Source: MGBC113645 sp036308445
Lineage (GTDB): Bacteria > Bacillota_I > Bacilli_A > Erysipelotrichales > Coprobacillaceae
Direction: 5' to 3'
DNA: 14,996 nt
Assembly: GCA_036308445.1 (NCBI GenBank)
Contig: JAXJVS010000146.1
Span: forward strand, 1-14,996
Part shown: positions 1 to 7,100 of the stretch, one piece after another
Layout: every line of letters begins with the position of its first letter
How positions within the stretch are numbered: position 1 is the first letter of the stretch
Translations under genes and position numbers: made by a program
The notes under the pieces: generated by a model
The model's database searches: none
The model's input: only the letters and a program-made list of their open reading frames with translations
Told to the model about the DNA's origin: nothing

Positions 1-21
1 ATAAATAAAAAAATTAAAAAA

Positions 22-64
22 AATTCAAAAAGTTATTGACGAATAATGTAGTATGTGTTATTAT
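22..64 (+). promoter_or_regulatory. Strong stable-RNA promoter for the Ile-Ile-Ala tRNA operon
   Basis: The -35 box is TTGACG (36-41) and the -10 box is TATTAT (59-64), with a 17-base spacer. An A-rich stretch resembling an UP element (AATTCAAAAA, from 22) lies just upstream. Transcription should start near 70-71, giving a leader of about 12 bases before the first tRNA. The -10 and the following bases (TATTATATACGAGCA, 59-73) recur exactly at 14590-14604 in front of the second tRNA array. Confidence 0.8.
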
Positions 65-82
65 ATACGAGCAGTCGGCGAT

Positions 83-159
<77 letters not shown>

Positions 160-181
160 TTGTTTACTGTTGAATATATAT

Positions 182-258
<77 letters not shown>

Positions 259-276
259 TATATATAATTTCATTTT

Positions 277-352
277 GGGGTTTTAGCTCAGCTGGGAGAG
301 CGCCTGCCTTGCACGCAGGAGGTCACCGGTTCGATCCCGGTAAGCTCCACCA
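277..352 (+). tRNA. tRNA-Ala (anticodon UGC)
   Basis: This is a 76-base cloverleaf. Acceptor GGGGTTT pairs with AAGCTCC (342-348, including G-U pairs), followed by A and an encoded CCA (350-352). The anticodon stem CCTGC/GCAGG encloses loop CTTGCAC, anticodon TGC at 310-312. The T-arm is CCGGTTCGATCCCGG. It is the last tRNA of the operon; the terminator begins 12 bases later. Confidence 0.97.
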
Positions 353-363
353 ATGAAAAAATG

Positions 364-388
364 AAACTTGGGGAATCCAAGTTTTTTT
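364..388 (+). terminator. Intrinsic terminator of the first tRNA operon
   Basis: An 8-bp stem, AAACTTGG (364-371) and CCAAGTTT (377-384), has a GGAAT loop and runs into a T tract ending at 388. The same stem with a different loop forms the terminator at 6629-6655. Confidence 0.85.
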
Positions 389-398
389 GTTTATATGA

Positions 399-847
399 GA
401 AGTTTATGGAAAGATATTTCATCATCGTTGGTGGGATTATAGTAATCGTGCTTTTAATCTTAATAGAAGAATTTGTTTAGAAGGTTTTCTTTGTTTTGGT
501 TTTCTTTGTATGAAATGGATACAGCCAAATTTATTTGATGATTTCAATAAGTATGAATTCATTCCTCTAGTCATAGCAGCAACTGTATGATGCATATTGA
601 TCAAAGGACTGAAGAATTGAAAAATGATATTGAGAGGTTCGTAGAAGATTTCAAAGAGGATATAGAAAATATATCAGTGTCTAGACATCTTGATAAACTA
701 TTATTGAAAATGAAAGAACTGGATGAAAATCAATATAATCAGATTATTAAAAATAAAAATTATGTTGAAAGACCTGGTATTACAGCCTTTCCTCATTTAT
801 TAAATAAAAAAAGGATAATAAAAAATGAAAAAATTTATAGGAACTAA
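399..847 (+). pseudogene. 5'-truncated, frameshifted remnant of a CmpB-type (PF06541) membrane protein
   Basis: One frame is open from 399 to a TGA at 588-590. It encodes a signature of the 'putative ABC-transporter type IV' family (PF06541): FHHRWWDYSNRAFN, then ICLEG, then a hydrophobic segment. A second frame, open from 587 to 847, is hydrophilic, probably helical, and ends with RPGITAFPHL, which resembles the usual C-terminus of this family. The two halves together look like the C-terminal half of one protein broken by a frameshift near 585-590. The N-terminal membrane segments are missing: the remnant begins about 10 bases after the tRNA terminator. There is no credible ribosome binding site before 587, so the 86-codon downstream part is unlikely to be a gene by itself. 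The end overlaps the MATE start by 23 bases. The family call rests on recalled motif similarity and was not searched. Confidence 0.72.
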
Positions 848-2183
848 AGAATTTTATCTTACTACAATAGCTATTGCTTTACCTATTATGGCTCAACAGT
901 TTGTAACGAGCTTTGTGAATTTAATAGATAATATTATGATTGGTAGTGTTGGTTCATTAGCGTTAACTTCTGTAACTGTTTCTAATCGTATTTATTTATT
1001 GTTTAATTCTACTTTATTTGGTTTAAGTGGTGCATCTGGTATATTTATAGCTCAGCATTATGGAGCTAAAAATCATGAAAAGACTCAAAAAATATTAAAT
1101 ATTAATTTAGTATGTGGATTGTTGGTGTCATGTTTTTTTGTTTTGGTATTAATTTTTATACCAGAGAAAATTTTAAGAATATTTACTGATAATCCAGAAG
1201 TTATAAATAGCAGTTTAGCTTATCTAAAATATGTTTTATTAGCTTATATACCTTATTCAATCTCTATGTCTACGATGATGGCTTTAAGAGCAGTGGGAAT
1301 TAATAAAATTCAATTAGCCGTAGGATTAGTAAGTGTTGCTACTAATACAGTGTTGAATTATTTATTGATATTTGGTCATTTCGGCTTTCCTATGTTAGGG
1401 CTTCAAGGTGCTGCTGTTGCAACCGCAATAGCAAGATGGGTAGAAATGTGTATCTACTTGATTGTTCTTGTAAGACATAAACATTATTTTAAGTTGGATA
1501 TAAAAGGAATGATTCGCTTAGATTTAGAGATGATCTCAGTAATGATAAAAAAAGCAATACCTTTAACTTTAAATGAAGTTTTATTTTCAATGGCAACTTC
1601 AATAATTTTTATTGCTTATAGTCGTTGTAATGAAACTCTGATTCCTGCCATTAGTGTTGTGGATACAGTCATGCAGATTGCATATATTATTTTTAGTGGT
1701 TTATCTAGTGCAGTATCTATCTTGATTGGTAATAAGTTAGGAGCTAATGAATTAAGTGAAGCTAAAGAGAATGCTAATAAATTAATAGCTTTTGGTGTGG
1801 TTGTAGGAATGTGTATTACTGTTATGATATTTATAGTAGCACCTTTAATTGCTGAATTTTATAATGTTGAAAGCTTTGTGAAAGCTGCTATTGTAACATT
1901 ACTTAGAATTAAGTCATGTTTATTGCCAATATATGTTTATGATGTTTGTATTTTCTTTGTTTTAAGAGCAGGTGGAGATACTTTATCTACATTAATTATG
2001 GATTCTGGAGTTTTGTGGTGTTTGAATGTAACAGTATCAACAGTTGTATCGGTATATTTTGATATTCCTTTGGTATATTTGTATGCTATAGTTGAAAGTA
2101 TGGATGTTTTAAAATTGTTTATTGCTTCTTATTTTTATAAAAAGGGGAAATGGTTAAAAAATATTACTATAGGTATGACTTGA
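825..2183 (+). CDS. MATE family efflux transporter
   Basis: This is a 452-residue polytopic membrane protein of normal length for the multidrug and toxic compound extrusion family, which uses Na+ or H+ gradients to export organic cations and other drugs across the inner membrane. It shows about 12 hydrophobic segments in two homologous halves (roughly residues 12-210 and 235-440). Family-like features include ALPIMAQQF near the N-terminus, a DNIMIGSVG segment in the first helix region, the GASGIFIAQHYGAKN stretch after it, and a matching SILIGNKLGANE in the second half. AAGGA at 811-815 lies 9 bases before the ATG, a moderate site. No clear promoter lies directly upstream, and the start is embedded in the end of the CmpB remnant, so transcription may come from within the remnant or from readthrough of the tRNA terminator. 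The substrate cannot be told from sequence. Confidence 0.93.
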   Translation: MKKFIGTKEFYLTTIAIALPIMAQQFVTSFVNLIDNIMIGSVGSLALTSVTVSNRIYLLFNSTLFGLSGASGIFIAQHYGAKNHEKTQKILNINLVCGLLVSCFFVLVLIFIPEKILRIFTDNPEVINSSLAYLKYVLLAYIPYSISMSTMMALRAVGINKIQLAVGLVSVATNTVLNYLLIFGHFGFPMLGLQGAAVATAIARWVEMCIYLIVLVRHKHYFKLDIKGMIRLDLEMISVMIKKAIPLTLNEVLFSMATSIIFIAYSRCNETLIPAISVVDTVMQIAYIIFSGLSSAVSILIGNKLGANELSEAKENANKLIAFGVVVGMCITVMIFIVAPLIAEFYNVESFVKAAIVTLLRIKSCLLPIYVYDVCIFFVLRAGGDTLSTLIMDSGVLWCLNVTVSTVVSVYFDIPLVYLYAIVESMDVLKLFIASYFYKKGKWLKNITIGMT

Positions 2184-2208
2184 AAATGAATGTTTCATCA
2201 TGTATGAT
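2180..2208 (+). promoter_or_regulatory. Promoter for the PfoR/EIIC-like gene
   Basis: TTGAAA (2180-2185) and TATGAT (2203-2208) are separated by 17 bases. Each box differs from consensus at one position. The -35 overlaps the stop codon of the MATE gene, so the next gene can be transcribed independently of it. Confidence 0.6.
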
Positions 2209-2230
2209 TTGGTAGAAAGAAGGGATGTAT

Positions 2231-3253
2231 ATGGCTAAGAAAGCTCAAAGAGAACCTAATTTTATTGTGAAGACTTTAAATGGTATGGCTTATGGCTTTT
2301 TTTCGAGTTTAATTATTGGAACTATTTTAAAACAGTTGGGAGTTGTTTGTCATATTAATGAATTAAAAGTCTGGGGAGATATGGCTAGTTATTTAATGGG
2401 ACCAGCTATTGGTGTAGGAATTGGTTATGTACTTGAAGCTAAAGGTTTAAATATTATTAGTGCAACTATTGCTGGAGCAATCGGTGCTGGTACTTTTAGT
2501 ATAAATAATGGTAATGTCAGTATTAATGTGGGTAATCCAATTTCTGCTTATGTAGCAGTTATTGTAGCGGTAGAACTTGTTAAGATTATTCAAGAGAAAA
2601 CACCATTAGATATCTTGTTAGTGCCTTTTACTGCAATTCTTTCAGCAGGTATTATTACTAAATTTATTAGTCCTTATATTACAATGCTTATTAACTGGAT
2701 AGGCAGTCTTATTAATGAAGGTGTTAGTTTACAGCCAGTATTAATGGGAATGATTGTAGCGGTTCTTATGGGAATGGCTTTAACCGCACCTATTTCTTCT
2801 GCGGCGATTGGTATTATGTTGGGATTGAATGGCTTGGCTGCTGGTGCTGCACTTGCAGGATGTTGTGCTCAGATGGTAGGTTTAGCTGTGATGTCCATTG
2901 ATGATAATGAGATTGGTGATGTGATTGCGATTGCTATTGGAACAAGTATGTTACAGTTTAAAAATATTGTTCAAAGACCAATTATCTGGTTACCGCCAAT
3001 AGTTGCAAGTATGATTTCTGGAGTTATCTCAACAGCTGTTTTAGGTATTCAATGTACTGCTGTTGGTTCTGGTATGGGAACTGCTGGCTGTGTGGGATTG
3101 ATAGAAGCTATATCAGTTATGGGAAGTCGTTATTGGTTACCACTTATTTTAGTGGATGTTTTATTACCGGTAGTTGTTTGCTTGAGTATGTATAAAGCAT
3201 TTAGAAAATTAAATTATATTAAGAGTGGAGATATGAAGCTTACAAGTCTATAA
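2231..3253 (+). CDS. PTS EIIC-like membrane protein of the PfoR type (PF13303/COG3641)
   Basis: The 340-residue, very hydrophobic protein has about 8-10 membrane segments and Gly/Ala-rich repeats (AGAIGAG, AAGAALAGCCAQM). Its length and composition match the PTS_EIIC_2 family, which includes the PfoR-type proteins of Clostridium, once described as toxin regulators. Such proteins resemble the sugar-translocating IIC subunit of a phosphotransferase system. No IIA or IIB gene is nearby, so partners would have to be encoded elsewhere, or the protein may not be a PTS transporter at all. An ATG also exists at 2225 but directly abuts the SD (AAGAAGGG, 2217-2224); the ATG at 2231 has 6-base spacing and gives MAKKAQREP, so I chose it. 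The gene has its own promoter at 2180-2208. The family call is from recalled similarity and the substrate is unknown. Confidence 0.82.
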   Translation: MAKKAQREPNFIVKTLNGMAYGFFSSLIIGTILKQLGVVCHINELKVWGDMASYLMGPAIGVGIGYVLEAKGLNIISATIAGAIGAGTFSINNGNVSINVGNPISAYVAVIVAVELVKIIQEKTPLDILLVPFTAILSAGIITKFISPYITMLINWIGSLINEGVSLQPVLMGMIVAVLMGMALTAPISSAAIGIMLGLNGLAAGAALAGCCAQMVGLAVMSIDDNEIGDVIAIAIGTSMLQFKNIVQRPIIWLPPIVASMISGVISTAVLGIQCTAVGSGMGTAGCVGLIEAISVMGSRYWLPLILVDVLLPVVVCLSMYKAFRKLNYIKSGDMKLTSL

Positions 3254-3273
3254 GCAAATTCTCCTTTTTTTCT

Positions 3274-3301
3274 TTTAAAGATATGAAAAAACATATATAA
3301 T
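3274..3301 (+). promoter_or_regulatory. Possible promoter for murE
   Basis: A perfect -10 box TATAAT (3296-3301) is preceded, after 16 bases, by a weak -35 (TTTAAA, 3274-3279). It would give a leader of about 10 bases carrying the GGTGAG site of murE. Its presence argues against using the ATG at 3300 as the start codon. Confidence 0.4.
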
Positions 3302-3317
3302 GGAAATGGTGAGAAAA

Positions 3318-4778
3318 ATGAAGTTAGAAAGATTATTAGAAGAAATAAAATATGAATTAAAATTTGGAGATTTAAATCAGGAAGTAAGTCAAATAGATTA
3401 TGATTCAAGATTAGTTAAAGAGAATAGCTTATTTGTATGTATTAAAGGGGCTAATGTTGATAGTCATCAATTTATTAATCAGGTTATTGATAATGGTGCT
3501 AAGACAATTGTGATTGAAAGAGAAGTAGAATATCAAGAAGGTATTACTTATGTGATGGTAGAAAATGCTAGAGAAGCTTTAGCGCTTCTTTCATGTGCTT
3601 ATTTTGATCATCCTAGTAGAAAACTAAAGGTTATTGGTTTAACTGGTACAAAAGGTAAGACTACAACAACTTATATGGTTCAATCTATCTTAGAACATGC
3701 ATCTAAAAAAGTGGGAATTATTGGGACTATTGGTTCAATGATAAATGGTGAAATAAGACCAACAAAAAATACAACTCCTGAATCATTTGAATTACAAAGA
3801 TTGATGAAAGAAATGGTAGATGCCGGATGTGAATACTGTGTTATGGAAGTTTCTTCTCAGGGGTTAATGTTACATCGAGTAACAGGTATTGATTTTGATT
3901 ATGGGGTATTTACAAACTTATCTCCTGATCATATTGGGCCTAATGAACATACTTCTTTTGAACATTATATGGAATGTAAAAAGATGTTATTTAAAATGTG
4001 TAAAGTAGGTTTATTTAATCGTGATGATGAACATTTTGAAGATATGATTAAAGGAGTTAATTGTCAAGTGGCTACTTTTGGGATGAAGACAGATAGTCAT
4101 TTAGTAGCTAAAAATATGAAGTTATATCATAAGGAAGGTGCTTTAGGTGTATCTTTTGATACAGAGGGAGTTATTAATGACTCTTTTGAAACTGATATTC
4201 CGGGTGAGTTTAGTGTATATAATTCAATGGTGGCAATTCTTTTATGTTATTACTTAAATATTGATGTAGAACATATACAAAGTGCTTTAAAGAAGGTAAG
4301 AGTTAAAGGAAGAGTAGAAATAGTTCCTTATAGTAAAGATTTTACAGTCCTTATTGATTATGCTCATAATGCTTTTTCTTTTGAAAGTATTTTAAAAACT
4401 ATTTCGGCTTATCATCCACATAAGATGATTTGTGTTTATGGTGCCGGTGGAAAACGAGCTAAATCAAGAAGATATGAAGCTGGAGAAGTTGTAGCTAGAA
4501 TGAATGCATTCTCGGTGTTAACTGCTGATAATCCTAGAGGAGAAAAAGTCAGAGATATTTGTAATGATATTGTAGAAGGGTTAAAGTTACATAATGGTGA
4601 ATATGTAATTGTTGAAGATCGTAAAGAAGCTCTTCATTATGCTTTGGATCATGCAGAAGCTGGTGATGTTGTTTTATGTTTAGGGAAGGGGCATGAAACA
4701 TATCAGATTATGGATGATAAAACAACTTTACATTTTAGTGAAAGAGAGATTATCGAAGAATATAAAAAGAATAAATAA
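3318..4778 (+). CDS. murE: UDP-N-acetylmuramoyl-tripeptide synthetase MurE (predicted meso-diaminopimelate-adding)
   Basis: MurE is a cytoplasmic ligase that adds the third stem-peptide residue to UDP-MurNAc-L-Ala-D-Glu using ATP. The 486 residues follow the Mur ligase plan: an N-terminal UDP-binding domain (about 1-100, with DSRLVKENSLFVCIKG), the central ATPase with P-loop GTKGKTTT (110-117), NTTPES, EVSSQGL and the probable carbamylated Lys221 in ECKKMLF, and the C-terminal domain with DNPR (404-407) and GKGHETYQ (457-464). DNPR together with GKGHE is the pattern of diaminopimelate-adding enzymes; lysine-adding MurE usually differs at both sites. The normally conserved GGDRD segment reads GGKRAKSRR (377-385). 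The ATG at 3318 is preferred over 3300 because GGTGAG (3308-3313) precedes it and the protein then begins MKLERLL, like Bacillus MurE. The stop codon lies in the base of the hairpin that reaches into the next gene. The gene is not in a mur/dcw cluster here. Confidence 0.93.
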   Translation: MKLERLLEEIKYELKFGDLNQEVSQIDYDSRLVKENSLFVCIKGANVDSHQFINQVIDNGAKTIVIEREVEYQEGITYVMVENAREALALLSCAYFDHPSRKLKVIGLTGTKGKTTTTYMVQSILEHASKKVGIIGTIGSMINGEIRPTKNTTPESFELQRLMKEMVDAGCEYCVMEVSSQGLMLHRVTGIDFDYGVFTNLSPDHIGPNEHTSFEHYMECKKMLFKMCKVGLFNRDDEHFEDMIKGVNCQVATFGMKTDSHLVAKNMKLYHKEGALGVSFDTEGVINDSFETDIPGEFSVYNSMVAILLCYYLNIDVEHIQSALKKVRVKGRVEIVPYSKDFTVLIDYAHNAFSFESILKTISAYHPHKMICVYGAGGKRAKSRRYEAGEVVARMNAFSVLTADNPRGEKVRDICNDIVEGLKLHNGEYVIVEDRKEALHYALDHAEAGDVVLCLGKGHETYQIMDDKTTLHFSEREIIEEYKKNK

Positions 4779-4832
4779 GACTTTTGATGCATATGGTATT
4801 ATGGTGATACATATGCGAAAAGTCTTTTTTTT
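4777..4832 (+). terminator. Terminator-like hairpin spanning the murE stop and the deacetylase start
   Basis: AAGACTTTT (4777-4785) pairs with AAAAGTCTT (4818-4826). After a small internal loop, GCATATG (4789-4795) pairs with CATATGC (4810-4816), and TAT (4797-4799) can pair with ATA (4807-4809). The stem is followed by a run of T to 4832, the form of an intrinsic terminator. It begins in the murE stop codon, and the next gene's SD (GGTGAT, 4803-4808) is in or next to the loop, with its ATG (4813) in the stem. It could therefore attenuate transcription and mask translation of the deacetylase. Confidence 0.7.
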
Positions 4833-6204
4833 ATTGTTTCTTTTGTTGTTGCTGGGATTTGGTTTTTATTTGAATACTCCACATCTTTATTTTGTGGATG
4901 ATGTTATAGAGATTTCATTAAATGAAGAAGTAAAACCCTATGATTATATTAGGAAATATTATAATGTAGATAAAGAAGATGTTGTATTTGAGTCGGATGT
5001 TAATAATCAAGAGTGTGGTGAATATAAAATAAAATATTTTTATTTGAATAAAACGAGAAGTTTAAAAGTGATAGTAAAGGATAATATAGCTCCAAGCTTT
5101 GATATTGTTAATAGAAAAATTTTTCTGAATGAAACGATTGAAGCTTCCTCGATGGTAGAAAATATAAAAGATCAGACAAAAACGGTTGTCTATTTCTATG
5201 AAGATTATATTTTTAATGAAGAAAAGACTTATCCTGTAGAAGTAGTAGTTGAAGATGAGTATGCTAATAAAACAAAGAAGAAAGCTTATATATTAGTGGA
5301 ATCCAAGGATATAGAAGCACCTCAATTAAGCGGGATAGATACACTGGAAATAAGAGAGGGACAGTCAATAGATTTAACAAAGAATGTTGTAAAATATGAT
5401 GATCATGATTTAAATCCTCAGTTAATTGTTGATGACTCTCAGTTTGATATGAATAAATCGGGTGAATATAGCGTTATTTACACGGTTAAAGATAGCAGTG
5501 GCAATCAGACAGTTTATAATAGAAAAGTGTTAGTAAAGAGCAAATATAGTAATATTGAAGCTAAAAAAGATGGTATTAAGACTTGTTATTTAACATTTGA
5601 TGATGGACCATCATATAATACACCAAAAGTATTAGATATTTTAGATAAGTATAATATTAAAGCAACTTTCTTTGTAACTGGTACACATAGTGATAGTTAT
5701 CAATATATTAAAGAAGCAAAAGAAAGAGGACATTCTATAGGGCTTCATACTTATAGTCATGATTATGAAGAAATATATACATCATTAGCTGCTTATCTGA
5801 AAGACTTAAAAAAGATTAAACAACTTGTAAAAGAACAAGCAGGTGTTGATACAAATATTATTCGATTCCCTGGTGGATCAAGTAATTTGGTTTCTAAGAA
5901 ATATAATGTAGGTATTATGAAGAGGTTAGTAAAAAAAGTTGTAGATGAGGGATATCAATATTATGATTGGACTTGCGTTAATGGTGATGGTGAAAATGTA
6001 AAAACTGTAAATGGTTTGATTAAGATGGCTAAGCAGGAAACTGGTGATCTAGAAGATATCATGTTTTTGATGCATGATGGTAGCAGTAATGATGCAACGG
6101 TTGAAGCTTTGCCATCAATAATAGAATATTTAATTGATCAGGGATATATTTTTAAAGCTATAGATGAAACGTCTCCAACATTTCATCATACTGTTCAAAA
6201 TTAA
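4813..6204 (+). CDS. Membrane-anchored Ig-like/NodB polysaccharide deacetylase
   Basis: The 463-residue protein starts with a short basic N-terminus and one hydrophobic segment (about 4-20), a signal anchor that would place the rest outside the cell. Residues about 30-165 form one or two beta-rich segments, and 168-243 an Ig-like repeat (EAPQL, GEYSVIYTVKDSSGN) of the sort common in Bacillota surface proteins. The catalytic NodB domain (about 255-450) keeps the family motifs: TFDDGP (261-266; Asp263, Asp264), the metal-binding HTYSH (His312, His316), RFPGGS (351-356) and LMHDG with His421. It should remove acetyl groups from N-acetylhexosamines, most likely in peptidoglycan, which usually raises lysozyme resistance; the exact polymer is inferred. 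The reading frame is open further upstream inside murE, but GGTGAT at 4803-4808 and the hydrophobic segment fix the start at 4813. That start lies inside the hairpin at 4777-4832. Confidence 0.9.
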   Translation: MRKVFFLLFLLLLLGFGFYLNTPHLYFVDDVIEISLNEEVKPYDYIRKYYNVDKEDVVFESDVNNQECGEYKIKYFYLNKTRSLKVIVKDNIAPSFDIVNRKIFLNETIEASSMVENIKDQTKTVVYFYEDYIFNEEKTYPVEVVVEDEYANKTKKKAYILVESKDIEAPQLSGIDTLEIREGQSIDLTKNVVKYDDHDLNPQLIVDDSQFDMNKSGEYSVIYTVKDSSGNQTVYNRKVLVKSKYSNIEAKKDGIKTCYLTFDDGPSYNTPKVLDILDKYNIKATFFVTGTHSDSYQYIKEAKERGHSIGLHTYSHDYEEIYTSLAAYLKDLKKIKQLVKEQAGVDTNIIRFPGGSSNLVSKKYNVGIMKRLVKKVVDEGYQYYDWTCVNGDGENVKTVNGLIKMAKQETGDLEDIMFLMHDGSSNDATVEALPSIIEYLIDQGYIFKAIDETSPTFHHTVQN

Positions 6205-6237
6205 TAAAATATGATAGAATTTGTATGAGGTGAGATT

Positions 6238-6606
6238 ATGAAGAAGTTAGTATTATCTATTTTAACTTTATTATGTTTTACAGCCTGTTCTACTAGTAAT
6301 ATCCAATCTATAGATGGAGAAACAGTATATAATATGATAAAAAATAATGAGGACTTTGTCTTAGTGGATGTAAGGGGACAGGAAGAGTATGACGAAGGTC
6401 ATATTCCAACTGCAGTATTAATACCTTTAGATACAATAGAAACTGATTTTGAAACAATGATTCCTGAAAAAAATAAAAAGATTGTTATTTATTGTAGAAG
6501 TGGTAATCGTACAAAAACAGCATATGAAAAAATTACTGAATTAGGTTACACTGATGTTTATGATTTAGGCGGTATTTTAGATTGGCAATATGATATTGAA
6601 AAATAA
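6238..6606 (+). CDS. Lipoprotein rhodanese-domain protein
   Basis: This 122-residue protein has a lipoprotein signal peptide (MKKLVLSILTLLCFTAC, lipid-modified Cys17) followed by one rhodanese domain (about 25-121). Typical features are VLVDVRGQEEYDEGHIPTA (42-60) and the active-site loop CRSGNR (86-91), whose Cys86 would carry the persulfide. It should sit on the outer face of the membrane; single-domain rhodaneses there are of uncertain role (sulfur transfer or thiol redox chemistry). The SD GAGGTGAG (6227-6234) is strong. It follows the deacetylase by 33 bases with no clear terminator or -35 box between, so the two are probably cotranscribed. A terminator follows at 6629-6655. Confidence 0.92.
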   Translation: MKKLVLSILTLLCFTACSTSNIQSIDGETVYNMIKNNEDFVLVDVRGQEEYDEGHIPTAVLIPLDTIETDFETMIPEKNKKIVIYCRSGNRTKTAYEKITELGYTDVYDLGGILDWQYDIEK

Positions 6607-6628
6607 ATTATTTTATAGCAGATAATAG

Positions 6629-6655
6629 AAAACTTGGATTATTCCAAGTTTTTTT
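6629..6655 (+). terminator. Intrinsic terminator after the rhodanese gene
   Basis: AAAACTTGG (6629-6637) pairs with CCAAGTTTT (6644-6652) around loop ATTATT, with the T tract continuing to 6655. It closes the murE-deacetylase-rhodanese group. Confidence 0.87.
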
Positions 6656-6701
6656 CATAAAAATGTAATATGTAAGTATCTCAGGAGTGAGAAAGGTTAT
6701 T

Positions 6702-6977
6702 ATGAAGAAATAATAGAACAGTGATAAAGATAAAAAAAGTTAATAAAAATGAGTTATCGATTTAAGGTTGCGGATAAATCTAGGAAGTAATGAGCATGAA
6801 TACTTTTCTTTGGTATCATATTATTAAGAAAATGATTATAAAGAATAGAAATAACTAAAAGTACTGTTTAAGAAAATAAACCATATTTTATTCAAAATAT
6901 TTCAATGTAATGAGAATAATCGGTATTATTTAGATGTTGATTATCAGCTATATTATCTTGATTATAAAGTAGATTAA
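6702..6977 (+). pseudogene. Possible decayed small ORF with several stops and a frameshift
   Basis: An SD-like AAAGG (6692-6696) precedes ATG AAG AAA TAA at 6702-6713, a normal-looking gene start that stops after MKK. The next frame reads 18 open codons (6709-6762). The original frame then reads from 6762 to a TAA at 6975-6977 with only three internal stops, clustered at 6825-6854. Its last 40 codons (6855-6974) are uninterrupted and include YYLDVDYQLYYLDYKVD. This could be a degraded gene of about 90 codons. In sequence this AT-rich, open runs of such length can also occur by chance. I do not recognise the protein. Confidence 0.25.
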
Positions 6978-7040
6978 TGCTTAATAGTTTTGATTTATCC
7001 TTAAAAATAGATAAAAAACGATGAAATTTTCTAAAAAATA

Positions 7041-7069
7041 TTGATTAATTATAAATAACATTGTATTCT
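7041..7069 (+). promoter_or_regulatory. Probable aspartate kinase promoter
   Basis: TTGATT (7041-7046) and TATTCT (7064-7069) are separated by 17 bases, each matching four of six consensus positions. A 7-bp inverted repeat, TTGTATT (7061-7067) and AATACAA (7074-7080), overlaps the -10 and the likely start site; it could be a binding site or chance. Confidence 0.45.
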
Positions 7070-7100
7070 TATAAATACAAAAATAATAAGGGGAGTAAAT

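Larger units (their letters stand above)
6656..7100. other. Region of about 440 bases without an intact gene
   Basis: The stretch is extremely AT-rich and has many stops in all frames. It holds the possible decayed ORF at 6702-6977 and, at its right end, the aspartate kinase promoter and ribosome binding site. I looked for a lysine riboswitch in front of the aspartate kinase and saw no recognisable conserved core. No tRNA, insertion sequence or clear repeat is visible. Confidence 0.5.

Noticed and set aside
406..480. 24-codon hydrophobic ORF (MERYFIIVGG...) suggesting a small membrane protein
   Set aside because: It is the out-of-frame reading of the PF06541-like segment and lacks a ribosome binding site.
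587..847. 86-codon ORF as an independent gene
   Set aside because: There is no SD, and its content continues the family C-terminus of the upstream frame, so it is treated as part of the pseudogene.
3214..3408. Minus-strand ORF of 64 codons around the murE start
   Set aside because: It is antisense to the PfoR-like gene end and the murE start, with low-complexity Leu/Phe content.
4797..4802. TATTAT as a -10 box for the deacetylase gene
   Set aside because: There is no acceptable -35 at 16-18 bases, and the bases are better explained by the hairpin; the start site would fall almost on the ATG.
4693..4812. Upstream extension of the deacetylase into murE
   Set aside because: The extra 40 residues are the shifted frame of murE and would bury the signal anchor; a good SD precedes ATG 4813.
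6656..7100. Lysine riboswitch upstream of aspartate kinase
   Set aside because: The expected conserved core and a regulatory terminator before the SD are not seen; a covariance-model search would decide.
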